In this document: positions 34,740-47,800 of the stretch, one piece after another | How positions within the stretch are numbered: the stretch's first letter is position 1 | Layout: each line of letters opens with the position of its first letter | Assembly (NCBI GenBank): GCA_031308135.1 | Contig: JAHLJT010008756.1 | Location: 67,630,026-67,694,025 of the forward strand | Source: Acheta domesticus | Lineage: Eukaryota > Arthropoda > Insecta > Orthoptera > Gryllidae | Length of the DNA: 64,000 bases | Reading direction: 5' to 3' | Program-made: the position numbers and the translations under genes | The notes under the pieces: generated by a model | Seen by the model: only the letters and a program-made list of their open reading frames with translations | The model's database searches: none | What the model was told of the DNA's origin: nothing

Positions 34740-35260
34740 TAATAAAGGGGCAAGAACGGGAGCACACGCGAAGACCGGTGTGTGTATCGAAGGCGGCAGC
34801 GAGTATCAGTTGCTGCCACAATCGAGCAGCAGCATCAGCTACAGCGGCGGCGACAGTGACCGAGCAGAGGTGGACGCCGCGACCGCAAGGGCTCTTCAGC
34901 GCGTCCCTGTGATGGAACGCTCGTCTACCACACCAAGGCTTCTCCAGACACCCCTCTCCCCTTCCCCTCCCCCTTCCCTCCCCGGAGCGCTCACTCCTCA
35001 CCCCTCCGCGCTCGTCTCCCGGTGGAGCGCCGGCCGCGGCGAGCGGCAATTAATCAGTCGCCCCGACCACCTTTGTGGTTTAAACACACCACCGGGAGCG
35101 AAGCGGTCGGCCTCGCGCCCTCCCTCCCTTCCCCTCCTGCACCACCTCCCCCACCACAGGCGGCCACCGGCTTCGGCGATCGCCGACGTCACCCCTGCTG
35201 CCGACACCAGCGCCTCGGATGGTTGCGGCAGGCAAGGGAATCGAATAACCATACTGGGAA
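34740..35260. other. CpG island
   Basis: About 520 bp, GC-rich, with pyrimidine-rich runs on + (CCCCTCTCCCCTTCCCCTCC near 34951) and several GGCGGC/CGGCG clusters. The 218-codon + frame (34618-35274) starts inside the SINE and has low-complexity Ser/Pro content; I regard it as chance. Confidence 0.5.
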
Positions 35261-36699
35261 GCTTTGAGATGTGACGTAGCGCGTTCTGTTGAGAGACATA
35301 ATCGTTTTAGGTAGCTGATGTTAATTCTGCTAAAGAGAGCATTCCTACCAGCATGAGCTTTCCATAACGTCTGGCACCTGAAATTTTTCGAACGGTTTAA
35401 AACCGGTAGAAGTGGGGTTATTGGCATTTGATAGTAGACGTAGCGGGCTATGCGTTTAGTATGTGATTTTGATCGCGCTTTGGGCGTATTTCAACTCCAC
35501 AACAGTGTCATCAGGCACGCCCAGAACAAGGGGGGAACTTGCCACAGGTCCCGAGTTAATTAGGGCTCCGAAAATGTTTCTATCCAAAACAAATTAGGTC
35601 ATTAAAATTAACTGTTATACGTTATTTTGTTGAATGTAGAAATAAATTGTTTGTTTATTGGGTGAACTTTGGTTTGAAATACGGGGCCCCAATGGATCTA
35701 CTTCCTCATGCCTCTTGTTTTCTCTGGAGGACCTGAGTATCATGTCATTCGCTTGCGAGGTGGGATCTATAGAATGAAGAGATGAGCCAAGTGTGTACAC
35801 GATGGACGTGCTGGCTTTGTCTGTGGGTGTTAAGTAAGAATATATATTTGATAGACATAGAGAAAACATCTATGTCAAAACTTAGAGCGTGTATCATAGA
35901 CACATCCTGATTTACTAACAGCCCTGACACCACTTTCTGAAGTTGTTGGACCACAGGAAGTCAAAGTTCAGACTTTCTCTACATGTTTTTAATAAATTTT
36001 CTTATCTGATAGTTGCAGTACTGAAAAGACATAATAAAAATGATTACCAGTAAATTTTGTCACAGCATTAAATATATTGGTTATTAGTAAATCATTGTAT
36101 TAAATACGGACTTGGAATAATTTAAATACAGCAAATATTTCTTGTTCTAATATTCATTCTCCTCCTGGTATGATTTTGATTTGATATTGGTTACACTGTT
36201 TTCATATTTCCTTTTATAGCTTATGCTTTTTGATGTAATTAAAAACAATGATTTCATTCCAAGAAAAACAAAAAGATTGGTCAGCTACATTTGCGTTTTG
36301 AATGGCTTTAGTTTCAGTACCGTTAAATCCTACATTGAAGCTTATTTGCTTGGTGACATGTGCGATGGTGTTTACCACAATCTCTGATTCTCTGATAAGA
36401 ACGGTTTTCACGATCTCTCTGATCCTTCGCGGTTCTCTCATGCTCGAAACCCTACTATCTGCATTGTTCCTTTTCATTTGCGTCCATAACTAAAATTTCA
36501 CCTCTAACTCTACTTCTTCGCCCCTCCAGTACAAAACCTCACTCTACCTACACACATGATCAACAGTTTCTCTCTTCCCATTAGGCTACCATCAGTCATT
36601 TTCTGTGACTACCAAAAACATTGTGATTTATAATGTTTCGGCAAGCATACTGTTACCACGAGTATCTTTGTAAGTACAGCCATTAACTACTATTAGCGC
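35261..36699. other. unassigned AT-rich sequence
   Basis: Small hairpins only: GACATAG/CTATGTC at about 35854-35876 and TGGGCGT/ACGCCCA around 35482-35522. No gene or bounded repeat. Confidence 0.4.
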
Positions 36700-36965
36700 T
36701 AACAGCATTAATATATTCACCATTATCAACACCAACACCACCATCGTCACTTCCATCCGCTATCATCACCACTCATGACCATCCCATCACCATCCCCACC
36801 GTCACCACCACTACAATCACCACTAACGTTAATTCTCTCATTCTCACCTGTTATCAATACTGACCTCCGATCCCCATCATCACTACCACTTTTGCCATCA
36901 TCAATACGACCGCCTTCCATAACCCACCCTCCCGCTCATATCTTCACCATCACCAGTACCACCGC
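36700..36965. repeat. degenerate (CAC/ATC) triplet tract
   Basis: Strand-biased C/A-rich sequence built from CACCAT, CACCAC and ATCACC words. It looks like a decayed trinucleotide repeat adjoining the next CpG island, the complementary strand bias to the tract at 13.9-14.2 kb. Confidence 0.6.
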
Positions 36966-37320
36966 CTCCGCCGGTCTCACCCAACAAAGCGCGCATCTCT
37001 GCACGGCGAGGCGCTCGCATCGCCTTTTGTAGAGCGGCCGCACCCCACCTCTCGGCCACAGCGACACATTTATCACGTCTTTATATCGGGCGCGCTGCTT
37101 CCAGTTTAAAGAGTTCCGTCGTGCGCGTTTCTTTGGCAGCGGGACGGCAGGCGAGGGTCAGGAGCGGGTGCCGGGCCGCTGCCGGCCTACCCCTCACAAA
37201 AGCCCGGCTGATGGGTATTAATTTGAGAGCAGCCTCGGCTTCGCCAATGACCGCCCGCTCACCCGCCCGCCCCGCAGGCCCACGTATTAACATTTAGTCA
37301 TAACCTTATTATGTTAATTG
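36966..37320. other. CpG island / candidate conserved element
   Basis: GC-rich high-complexity sequence ending in an AT-rich homeodomain-like cluster (TATTAACATTTAGTCATAAC, then TTATTATGTTAATTGAG at about 37308). GC core plus clustered TAAT sites resembles a developmental enhancer. No peptide recognised. Confidence 0.35.
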
Positions 37321-37379
37321 AGATCTAGAGCTGTGGGGATGTTGCTGTCACATCTCATTCATGAGTCTCGCCTTTCAGG

Positions 37380-37760
37380 GTTTGTACTCGCGGCTTTGGG
37401 ATGACTTTTGCGTCTCGGAATGGCCGCTTGGAAAACAGGAGGGTGGAGAGCGAGGAGGGTGCGCGGGGCACGGACGGAGGAGAGGCGAAGGCCAAGGAGA
37501 GGGAGGAAGAGAAGACGCATGCTATTTGCATTCTTAATGTTTACGAGGAGCATTCGTCTCGGGAGGGTTTTATTATCTGGTAATGGGTCCCGGCGTGAAT
37601 GTCGTGGAATGCAACCGCGCTGCTGGCTAGGATGGCGGCTGGTCGGTGATGGCGGTGACTGTCGCGCGGTGATGGCGGTGACTGCTCTATGTCTACGCGG
37701 AGATGAGCTCAAGGGTCAAGCCTTATATGCGTCTGTTCGGGTGGTACATCATCGCGGCTG
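37380..37760. other. GC-rich island with GGAGAGG and GGCGGTGA words
   Basis: Purine-rich on +, with an internal imperfect duplication GATGGCGGTGACTG(T/C) at about 37648-37684. An acceptor-like CGCCTTTCAG ends at about 37378 and is followed by a frame of about 50 codons that I do not recognise. Confidence 0.4.
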
Positions 37761-40010
37761 ATGATATTAACGTGAAGCTTGCGGGACGGGAGTAATGAAT
37801 TCCATAACGGGGAGAGGTAGCGAGATCAATTCGTTACGTACGTCGTTTTCGTTCCTGGTTTCTACGAACTCGATTCTTCCGTACGTTCCTTTTTTTCGCC
37901 TCCCAAGTAGTAGACGTTCCGTTTGAGAGACGGACAGTGAACGGACTCGTGATGATGTGACTCTTGATTTGTGGAAAGTAGCTCAACGTGCAGGAAACTA
38001 GGACGAATAGTAGTTTCCGAGTGAGGGATTTTCAATTCGACATCAAAATTGTGCTGACACTTCCTTCACGTAGCCTTCTGTGTCCTTGTTTGGTATGATT
38101 GTATCTTAATGAGAACAAAATACACTGTAACATTTTCTTTGATATCAATTTGGAACAACTATTACGAAATGACTAAAGAAATAAAGTGTACTTTAACTGT
38201 ACTGGTAACTACGTGAGCCTGTTTAGTTACGTTAAAATTAAATGTCAATATCCAAGTCATAAAATTGTTGTTTATATATTACCTTTGTTTTAAATATGAT
38301 TTTGAGATTTTTAAAATGAACATTGCTGTAGAATTGTTCATTGTAAATTCTGAGAATATTTTTGGATACCTACTAGTTTCTGTGTTGTTTCAATAGAACA
38401 CTGTAAAATCGTAATTTATAGGGAAACACATGAAGGTATCTCAATTTCTATCATTTCTTCGCGTCACATCATCGAGGAAGTATTTATCAATTTTGTAAGC
38501 TAATTTTCAAATGAATGGTGAGAGAGACAAAGTTGTATTTTTCTTTGCTTACAACAATTCTTATCATTGGACAATTAAATATATATTAAAGTAAGATATT
38601 CATAACTGCAGTGGCATTAATGAGATCCGAATTGCTAATACCAAAAAGGAGCTTAAGCACTATTCCTAGCAGGCAATAGGCAACATTTGTTTAGTGGAAT
38701 AGAAACGTGAATAATATTCTACAATACAATAAAAGGTAATACATAATAAACAAGTAAGTAAATTTACATTCATCACAAGTTTTAAAGGTTGTAGAATTGT
38801 CTAAAATGGTTTATTTCCTGGAACGAATCTTTTACTTGACTCTAAATTATAGCTGAAACCCGTATTAACAATCACACATGGGATATAGGAAACAGTACAA
38901 ATGGGAAGAGTGGGTCAACGTCGGACCCCAACGTAGTTTTTTCCTCTCTATTTAGGTAAAGAGTTACTGTTTCATAATTGAGGATTTTTATTATTAGAAC
39001 CTTTGTAAACGCTTAGTGATTGTTTTGTATTTCAACGTCTATAAAGTGTTTATTAAAAAATTAGAAACACGAAGATAGTAACCGTTTCATGGAAACTGCC
39101 AAGTTCTCTACTAACGTTCGTAATCACGTCGAAATTTTATTTTAGTATGTATCTGTTGATGTGTAGAACAGTTTTGTAATCGGAGCAACATAGTACGAGT
39201 ACTTCAGAAAAAGGACGTGGCCATTTGTGTCCCAGATAAATGTACCGCAAGCACATAAAATGTTTAATGTACCTGTATGTCCTGCCCATACTTCTAAAAC
39301 TGAAAATTGAATTGAATTTTAATACAAACTTCGCCGAAAAATATTGTTATTTATTGCGAAATACATTTGACATTAGTTTTTAAAATGAAAAAATCCCTTC
39401 ATCCTTAGACTCTGTTTAGAGTCATTTGTAACTTCAGTTGAAAATAATGTTTTGCAGTACTCTGAAAATTTTTCTCATGAACTTCTCCTTGTAGATATGC
39501 TATTTAGGTCTACGTCCACTTTTACATGTGTTATAAACTTTTCTGTGTTTTTTTACTTTTCTTGTTTGGAAGTAATTTGATTTTTAAACGGTTGCGGGCA
39601 AAAATTCCCCCAAACGGATTCCACGTTACACGTATAAATTACAAGAAAAAATGTATAAACCATCCATTTCCGTTTTATAATATATTGTTGTAGTTTCTGA
39701 ATGACAGTCTGACGTATTTGTCTCTTATGAGTTGGTAGCCCTGTTTCAAACATCCTCTTGCTGTTAGGACAGTCTTCTATCTATAGTTACGAGAACACGC
39801 TCGAAATAATATTATTCGTTGTTATTTAGTACGACACAGTAAATAAATCAAATAAATAGCATCATTTTCTGAATTAATAATTCCAAATGACATCCGTGCA
39901 TGAAGAACTTGTAAACTATTGTGTAAAACGTGTTGTGTCACATCTGCCCCCAAAAAGAGTCCGTATAAATAATAGAGAAACGGAGTGTAAGGGTTCATTC
40001 TGAGGTTCGC
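37761..40010. other. unassigned AT-rich sequence
   Basis: About 2.2 kb of AT-rich sequence. No supported gene, RNA or repeat. Confidence 0.5.
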
Positions 40011-40560
40011 CGTTCACCTCTCCTCATTGGTGTTCTCCGGATAACGGAATAACATAGGTACGGCATCGCTCAAAATTTTGCCTGCGTCACAGAAGAGTAG
40101 CAGCGAACCGATCTTCCAATTTGCACACCTCCACGCGCGTCGCGTGCCACTTCCCGGCGGGCCACACGTCGTCAATTTCTCCGATTGTCCCCAAAGCGGA
40201 GAAATTTCCTTTCGTGACGGAAAGGAACTTTGTCGATCTCCGCTCAACCATGAGCGCGTACAAGCGAGAGTTCGGAGGCGTTTGTTGACGAGGAGGATGG
40301 GAGGGGATTTCAAATCGAACACAACACCTCGAGTCCCTTTCGCCCATTATCCAAATTGTCTGTGAAAGATTCCGCTATGCGAACGAACGAAAGGGGTTTT
40401 GGGAAAAGAGCCTGCACCTACGGCCCCAGCTGCAGGCCGCGCTGTTCACGACGCTTGTCGCGTTGTTGCGGACACTCCGCGGGGAGGTTTAAGCGTTTGT
40501 GTGCGACGCGCCCACTCCCGGGAGATTTTCGGACGGGCTAATGGAGGGGTTTGAGGGACA
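40011..40560. other. CpG island, non-repetitive part
   Basis: High-complexity CpG-rich sequence. Overlapping frames on both strands (40014-40365) are unrecognised. It continues directly into a triplet-rich region. Confidence 0.45.
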
Positions 40561-41160
40561 TTAGCGGGCCCCGTGAGCCGGGAGAGGAGTGGTCGAGCCG
40601 GGCGGGCGGGCGGTGTTTAGGAGGCCGTGCTCGACGTATTGTCCTCATCAGCGCCCGGCCATCTGCGACGGCGCGTCCTAACGAGATTTCAGGCGGCTTT
40701 GGCGGCACGCGCGAGGCGGCGGGCAGGGTTGGTGGAGGTGGTAGTGGTGGGGGGTGAGGGTGGCGGCGGAGACGGAGTGGCCGGGGGCAGAGACGGGAAC
40801 GGTGGCAATGGTGGAGGCGGCTGTAGCTGAGTCGGATGGGGGAGGGGGCTGTGCCGATGGTGATGGAGGTGGGGTCGTGGCGTGGTCGCGAGCGGGATCG
40901 GGGGCGTCGGGGAGTGGGGGTGGCGGCTGTGGCTTTGGCGATAGCGGCAGCAATGGCGGCGGTGGGGGCGGAGCCGGCGGCGGCTGCGCTGTGAAGTGGT
41001 GGCGATGGCAACGGAGACGGAGTCGTTGGTGGCGACACGGCGGCGGCGACAGCGATGGTGGCGGTGGCGGTGGCGGAGGTGAAGGCACCTGCCGAAAGCC
41101 CCCACCTTCGGAGTTAGGGGCGCCAGCTGTTCCACCCACGCCGCTGGAACAGACGGCAGA
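40561..41160. repeat. CpG island with degenerate (GGC/GGT/GGA)n triplet array
   Basis: G-rich on + with GGTGGAGGTGGTAGTGGTGG (40729) and repeated GGCGGC. Four open frames of 150-176 codons arise on the two strands (Gly-rich on +, Pro/His-rich on -), as expected from composition. Confidence 0.75.
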
Positions 41161-42307
41161 GGAGGTTGCTTCCTTGCTGGAAGTGAATTTGCTGACGAGG
41201 TGTCGGAAATTAACAACATTTTGTAAACTTCAGCCTGGAAACAAATAGAACATTACAGAGCATATTCTCGACCTTACACAAACAAAAATTTCTAATAAGG
41301 TTTTGTTATTTTTACCTTGTATAATCATGATATCTTGTTACCTATTTTTATTGCCCCCGAATATGCACTGAAGTTTTTTAAACAAAATAGTGAATTTGCC
41401 TGTTAGTCACTCTTTACTACTAATAAAATACTTGCAGTCATTGAAAAATTTGGTATCCATAAAAATTTCATATACGATCAAGAGAAAATGATGATAAAAT
41501 TAAATTTAAAGATATGCTAAGGAAAAATTCTATTCTTGTTTCTTTTTGCATGAAAGGCTTTGTTAGTACCGTGGTAGAAAACCCATTCAAGGCATAGTGT
41601 GGTAACGGTTCCTATGACAAAATACTCCCGCGGACCTGACTAATAGTGCCAGATGTCCTTGCCATGCCACTGCTGAAAAAACAAACAAACAAAAAAACAG
41701 TGCTCTTCGTTTACGGAAGTGTGATTGTGGACAATGAAATTAGGGAATTTGAAAATGTACCTATATAAAAACAAGGGAATAAATTTGTTCTAAAATCTAC
41801 CTAAACGAAATTGAATTTTCGTTTGATGTTTATTACTGGCCCATAAAAAATGTTAATGGCGAGATATTCCCAACTTGTATTTCTTCTTCCGATTGGCAGG
41901 AGAGACATTTCAGTTTAATTTCTTTAAGCTTCACTTTTATTTTTTACAGTTATAAAATTAAATTTTCAGTTACTTTTTTGGATTATTTAAACCAAGTATG
42001 CTACTCATTGTAGAAACAATTGGTATGTTTTGTTTAGCCTATCGATTGCATGAAAAGTGTGGTAAAATACAGCAGATGATCGATGGAGGGTATTAAATAT
42101 TTCTGAAAGTTTAATTAAAATTGGTAATATTTGAAAAACATGTCCAAATGACAAAAAATAATAAATAAACATTATGGTCTTCTTTAGACTTACCTTATTT
42201 CCGAATTAGTATTTATGTAATGTAACTATTTGTAGCATTATATTTCTATGCCTTTTCCAACCTGAACAGTTTAGTTTATCTTCCTTATTGCTTCACCGTC
42301 GTTCCAG
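41161..42307. other. unassigned AT-rich sequence
   Basis: Includes an (AAAC)n-like run at about 41678-41699. No gene found. Confidence 0.45.
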
Positions 42308-42720
42308 GCAGCATTGCCGTGTCGGCCGATGATAAAACGCGAAACGCCGCGAAACACCGTAAATTGGAAGTGGGACATCCATTGAACCAAGAATCGCCCA
42401 TAAGTTTCACGGACACCCAAGAATTCGGAACCTACATTCCTCGCAGCGCTTTCCGGGCCGGGTCATCGACAACCTGCTGCAACACATCTCCTCTCCCGTG
42501 GCCCCTCCCACAACGACTGCCAAATTCGGCGGCCCTGTTCACCACCGCACTTTACGGCAACCCCATTGTTCCCGATGGCGACCGCGACGTGGCTCCAGGC
42601 AGCGTTTCCGACTCCTTTGTTCTGGCGACGTGGAGTTATATGGGGGTCACGCGATGTCCCCGTGGCCGGGCTGCTGGGCCAGCGGAGATGGCGATGGAGA
42701 AGGCGTGGTAGGCCGCAGTT
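42308..42720 (+). other. CpG island with a 130-codon open frame behind an acceptor-like site
   Basis: CACCGTCGTTCCAG ends at 42308 and resembles a splice acceptor. A + frame stays open from there to 42711. Its first part (SADDKTRNAAKHRKLEVGHP) is not low-complexity, unlike the frames in the triplet islands, while the end (RCPRGRAAGPAEMAMEKAW) looks like island DNA. No family recognised and no donor found. It is either a terminal exon or a chance frame in a CpG island. Confidence 0.25.
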
Positions 42721-44036
42721 GGTAGTGGCCGGGGCATAGGAGGCGATAGATGAGTTTGTGATGGCTATGGAGAAGACGGATTTCGTGAAGTAGGGAAGTG
42801 GCGTTGGGGAGTTAAAGCAGGAACTTCAGATGTGAGAGTGACAGTGCAACGATAGCTGTGGGGGCGGAAGAAACGACAGTCATTTTAGGAATGTTTGTTT
42901 GCAACTGTAAAGCTGGCAAAAGAAAGGTTTTTCTTAAAGCTGATGGGAATTTCAGGATAAAGGAAAGAAAAACATGCCTTAAAATGGAAATGATAGGGTA
43001 TTTAGCGTGTGACAGATAATAGCTGTGCCAACGGTATCAGGGCTGGGAAAGTTGGTAATGAAAATTGGAATGATGGTGCTTTAAAACTAGCAACCGTGAT
43101 TGTATCGACTGCAGTGTGGCCGTAGCTGAAATTACAACAAAAATTATTATAAGAAATAAGCGTAGGTCAGCAGGCAATGGATATTTCAGAGGTAGCAGTT
43201 TTCATGTATTTGGCAACAATAAAAGTATCTAAAACGAACAAAATAAGATTAGTTTGAGATGATTGAATTGGAATATACAGGCCGTATGCAGCCATTCCCT
43301 GTGCAGAAAATGACGCTAACGCTATTGAGAGTAACAATGAGAAAAAATATGCCAATTTCATATTTAACATTTTATTTATTTAATGCAGCTTCTTGGTTTA
43401 ATAGCACTATGACATCCGCTGTGTCATTTGTCATAGTTTGAGAAAGAGTTTTAGAAGCAGACTCGAGTAGCCGATCAGATCGGCATTACTTTGCGCTAAG
43501 CAAAGCATTTTTACTGTAGTTATGAACTCCAAGACATTCTTCAAATCGCTGACGCGCTTACAATTCTTAATGTGCGTGTGTCACCCTTAATTTCATTATT
43601 ATATTTTTAGTCACTTTATTGTTTTATGAATGAAAACTAATGGTTCTAATAATGTTGATAGGGAACAAACTCATTTTTATCAGTTAAATTGTTATACTAA
43701 AGTTGAAAATGAGAAATTATTGGGCCGATCTTAGTAAGAGAGAAGGAATTGGTAGTATTGGCGATAATAAAGACGGAAATGACACAGTTGAAAGAGAGTA
43801 TTGGTCTTTACAGATTTTGGTGATAATGAGGAGGGCCATACGCAGAGAGAAAAGGCGAGGTGGCTTCCGCTTTCGTACACTCTCTTTTTTGGTCAGGTGA
43901 TCAGAGTTGATTTGCAGTTGTCATCCACTCTATGCATGATGGTGGAGGTGATCGTGGATGACGAAATATGAATAATTATGAATGGGATTATGATTCAGGC
44001 GGGATTCATCACCATACGAATCAACCGATTGGTGAA
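42721..44036. repeat. purine-biased degenerate triplet tract and AT-rich flank
   Basis: From about 42740 to 43110 and again at 43700-43990 the + strand has a strong A/G bias with scattered GATGG/GGAAATGAT words, as seen beside other islands. No supported gene. Confidence 0.4.
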
Positions 44037-44096
44037 AACAACTATGCTTCAAGTGCGATTCAAACTAGGGCTAAAACTATGCTTCAAGTGCGATGC
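44037..44096. repeat. short tandem duplication, about 36-bp period
   Basis: ACTATGCTTCAAGTGCGAT occurs at about 44041 and again at about 44077 with short spacer sequence. ATGCTTCAAGTG is also present in the direct repeats at 32.85 and 33.3 kb. Confidence 0.7.
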
Positions 44097-44210
44097 TAAA
44101 AAAGCATCATTGCCACCGAATTTACAATCAAGATTGTTAGAGCAGGAGTTTTGACTGTATTTCATTTCCAAATGTATCGCATTAGTTTCAAACGAAAGAT
44201 TTCGAGCACG

Positions 44211-44480
44211 TTTCCATCGACCCTTGTAGCGAATACCGCTGCGATCGAGGCGAAGGAGGTAGTTTCGGCAGAGGCGGCGGCGGCGGCGGCAGGCGGCGAC
44301 CGGCGGCGAGGCGCCTCGGAGGCAGAGATGATATCTCCTTTCTTTGACTTATCCATTGAGCGCGCTATTACAGCGCGGCGGCTGCCGGGGACCGCGCTGG
44401 AGGAAGAAGGCTGTCCATTTACGGGCGCTGAACGCCGTCTGCGCTGCGCTCGTTGCTTGTACGCGCGTTGAAGTCTTCAC
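44211..44480. other. CpG island with (GGC)n
   Basis: A (GGC)n run at about 44274-44312 within a CpG-rich block with GCGCGGCGGCTGCCGGG-type sequence. Short Ala/Arg frames only. Confidence 0.5.
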
Positions 44481-46660
44481 AGGGCACATCCATATTTCTT
44501 CCATTTCCATACACGTGACCGCAGGAATTTTTCACGGACATTTTATGCAGTGTCAACGAGCATTGAGAAATAAAAAACAATAATACTATTAATAATAATA
44601 GTGATAATAAATTAATAGAATACACTGATTAATTTAATTTTAGAATAATTGGACATATTTCAAGGGAAGTTTTTCGTCTTGATATTCGTAGTATTAATTA
44701 TAATATTAAATGTACATCGGGATCAAATTTTCAAAGGTGAAATTTTGAAAGAATGTAATTTTCAAAGGAAAAACGAGTTAAGCTATTCAGTGCTTGCGCC
44801 GTGCACTGTGGTTTCACAATTTAAGTTTTCCTACAAACCAAGCACAAGAATGTGAAAATTTGAGATATGGTTTTTAGTATATTCCCTTGTAGTCTTTTCT
44901 AATAGTGGCTGTTAAAATCATGAGAAATTCATATGTACACTTCTGGAGATACTTGTTTTGATGTGAGGACTGTCATTCTCCTTGTGTAAATTGTTGTTTC
45001 TCATCTCGACACGCTGTTAAGAAAAGTTATTTAAGAAAATTGCAGTTATTTTTTGTCATTATATCATAGAATATTTATTTTTATCCTTAATATTTAACAT
45101 TTTACAAAGTAAATGAGTTTTCCATTGCTTGTTTTTACAGATACTACATATCTACAGATATTTCATAATGTTCATTTTTCCCTTTTATAGTTTTTTGATG
45201 AGAAAATATATTCTGTATGATAATCGAATGGTAAATTATAGCAAATCACTTTTCATGTACCTAGGATACAAAAACTGCGTTTTCTCAAAACCAAATGTGC
45301 TACTACATTGTAGACTATGTTGAAATGGAACAAACTACTCCATTTGTTCTTTTTGGAAATACAATTTCACACTGAACATAACTAAAGGCTACAAAGGATT
45401 GTGGCATTGGGCTATGGTCATCACTATACTAAAGAAGAGAGCGGAAGCAGTCACAACATGTAAAAGACCGCACGTCAACAGCTATACATATATCAGCTCT
45501 CAGCATCCTGATTACAAGTATTATTCATCATCCATTTGTCAATGCCCATTCAGGCGAAAAGGCAACTTCACGTGGCCACATTTATTACTTCACAAGCTAT
45601 AAAACCTAGGAGATTCTCCCCCCTGCGTGTTCTCCAGCAATACGTGGATTTACAGTCCGCGTGTTTTTCGTTGGTTACAGTGATAGGCATGTTTGACGTT
45701 AATTGTACGGAAAGACAGAAACTTAATAAACTACGAAAATAACTGCTTCAACTCTATTGAACATTGTTTAGGTGTTTGTTAAATCGTGCAGTCTTACGTT
45801 TCATTTCGAAATGCTTCTCTTTTAAATTTCGACAGACAATAGGTCGTCAGTTAGGAGGAAAAGCCAATTATTCCTATTTTTAATTTAATCAAAATTATTT
45901 TAAATAAACTCTATTAAAATCATTTAAATAATGTAGGAATTGGTGTTATATATTTTTTTCAATATATCCGATTAAAGAACGAGTTCTTTCAATGATTTTC
46001 TATATCTCTATCTAATGATTTTCAATATTAAAAAAGTATTATATTTGGATACAATAGCCATACAACATTACTATTTCGATTTAACATAGATATAGTTAAA
46101 GTATTAAGTAAGTTTTAAACTTAGCAAGATAATCTTTAAGTAACAGTTTGAACGAACTTAGTACTTATTAGCCTGTAATTAGTCTCTCTTCAAATCACAA
46201 ATTGGATTCATTTGTGAGACGTGATTACATAAGATTCAAATGTCAAAAAACAGAATAATTTCCAAATACAAAATATAGAGAATATATTGACGCCAAGAAT
46301 TAATTATTGGAGTAAAAATAATTAATTTTGGTGTACCTGATGAAGAGCCGAGAAGTCTACGATGATGAAGGTACTTTATTAATTTTTTTTGTTTCATTTT
46401 CTTATTTACTCATTGCAATTTTTCTTTTTCTTTCAAGTTATTTCATCTCATTTTAGAGACAGTTTTGTTTTCAACCTATTTTCGATTGTTGGATATGAAA
46501 ATGTCATATCATACTGAACAGAATCGTTAAATAACTTATTGTTATAAATATTACCTTACCTTTTCTTTAAATCTATTATTCTTTCGTCCCCCATTTCGGT
46601 TACCTTTCTTCTCTTCATCATTGCTTCTGTATTTACACTTGCAACCCCCATCTCCTTTCT
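44481..46660. other. unassigned AT-rich sequence
   Basis: About 2.2 kb of AT-rich DNA without a recognised gene or bounded repeat. Confidence 0.5.
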
Positions 46661-47317
46661 TTCACGCGCCTTCACTCTCCGCTCCCGTGACCGCTGGCGT
46701 CTCCATCGGCCCCCGTACATCAGGCAGGCCCGCGCGTCCAACGGCCACCGCGTAACACAGACATTAAAGCCGTAATTATCACCGCGAGCTACCTGGACAC
46801 CACCGGCGTGGAGCGGCGGCGGTGGGGCTGAGGAGGGGGGGGATAACGCACATCGGAGCGGGAGCCGGCGGCCTGTGTACCAGCGTCCGGAGCGCGCGGA
46901 CCGTTACGGTAATAGCGTTAAGTAGCGCCATATATTCTGCGATTACCCCCGCGGCGCCTGGGCCGCCGCGAAGACTCGGTGCGTCTTCGGACCGCGCGCG
47001 GGGAAACGGCGCATAGACCGGGGGGTAACCGGTTCCGGAGGAAAACGAGAAGGAGAGGAAGAAGAAGAAGGAAAAGAAGATGAGCTCGCGATCCCGCAAA
47101 AAGCGTGCGCTACCGGCTGCCGCCGCCGCGGGGTAGAGATCCTTATCGCACCACCGGACCGCGCTCGCGCTTTTGTTTCTCGCTCCAAACATCCCGCCCT
47201 CCCGCCCCCTGCTCCACCGGCGGGCAACCCCCCCCCCCCGGCTCTGTGACTTCCACGCGCCGCCGTTTAGACGGCGATTTATGGCGCCACCGGAACTCTT
47301 TGCCTGCGTGCGAAGGG
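46661..47317. other. large CpG island
   Basis: About 650 bp, CpG-dense, with ACCGTTACGGTAATAGCG at about 46899, a purine-rich AAGAAGAAGAAGG patch near 47060 and C/G runs around 47230. Overlapping open frames on both strands are low complexity. It is one of the best promoter-like islands here. Its right edge merges into a tandem duplication. Confidence 0.5.
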
Positions 47318-47800
47318 GTTTTTTGGAGCGATCTCCCGACGGCGGAATGTGGCGGCTTTGGGGCGCGTGGTTTGGGGTTCGTCGATCACGAGTGCTGATT
47401 CAGATCAACCTGATCGTGCAACTTTTGGGGAAAACCTTTTATGAATTTGTAATTTATTTTAATGATTTATACACTAAAACCGTGATTTCTAGTAACAATG
47501 CATGCAAGCAAGACACGAAATCATTTATTTTTCGTACATTGCTGAATTTCTTTCTGATGAGTTTTTTGGAGCGACCTCGCGACAGCGGAATGTGGCGGCT
47601 TGTAGCTTGGGCTTGCCGATATTAAGCACTGTTTCATAGCAACCTAATCGTGAAACTTGTTAGGAAAAACATTCTATGAATGTATGATTTATTCTAATAA
47701 TTTACTCACATAAACACTGATTCCAAGTAATAATGACGACTTAAAAGGAGATGAAATCTTTTACTTTTGGTAGTTTTATGAATTTCTCCGTATACATCAA
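47318..47800. repeat. diverged tandem duplication, 243-bp period
   Basis: GTTTTTTGGAGCGA(T/C)CTC begins both copies (47318 and 47561), followed by GCGGAATGTGGCGGCTT in both. After that (C/A)CCTGATCGTG / ACCTAATCGTG, GAAAA(C/A)-type and TTTATTnTAATnATTTA blocks recur in the same order. The first copy is GC-rich at its start because it overlaps the CpG island. Confidence 0.75.

Noticed and set aside
34618..35274. 218-codon + strand frame
   Set aside because: Starts inside SINE sequence and continues through a CpG island. Low-complexity Ser/Pro content and no recognised family.
40538..41248. Pro/His-rich and Gly-rich frames of up to 176 codons
   Set aside because: Degenerate GGC/GGT array; mutually overlapping frames on both strands.
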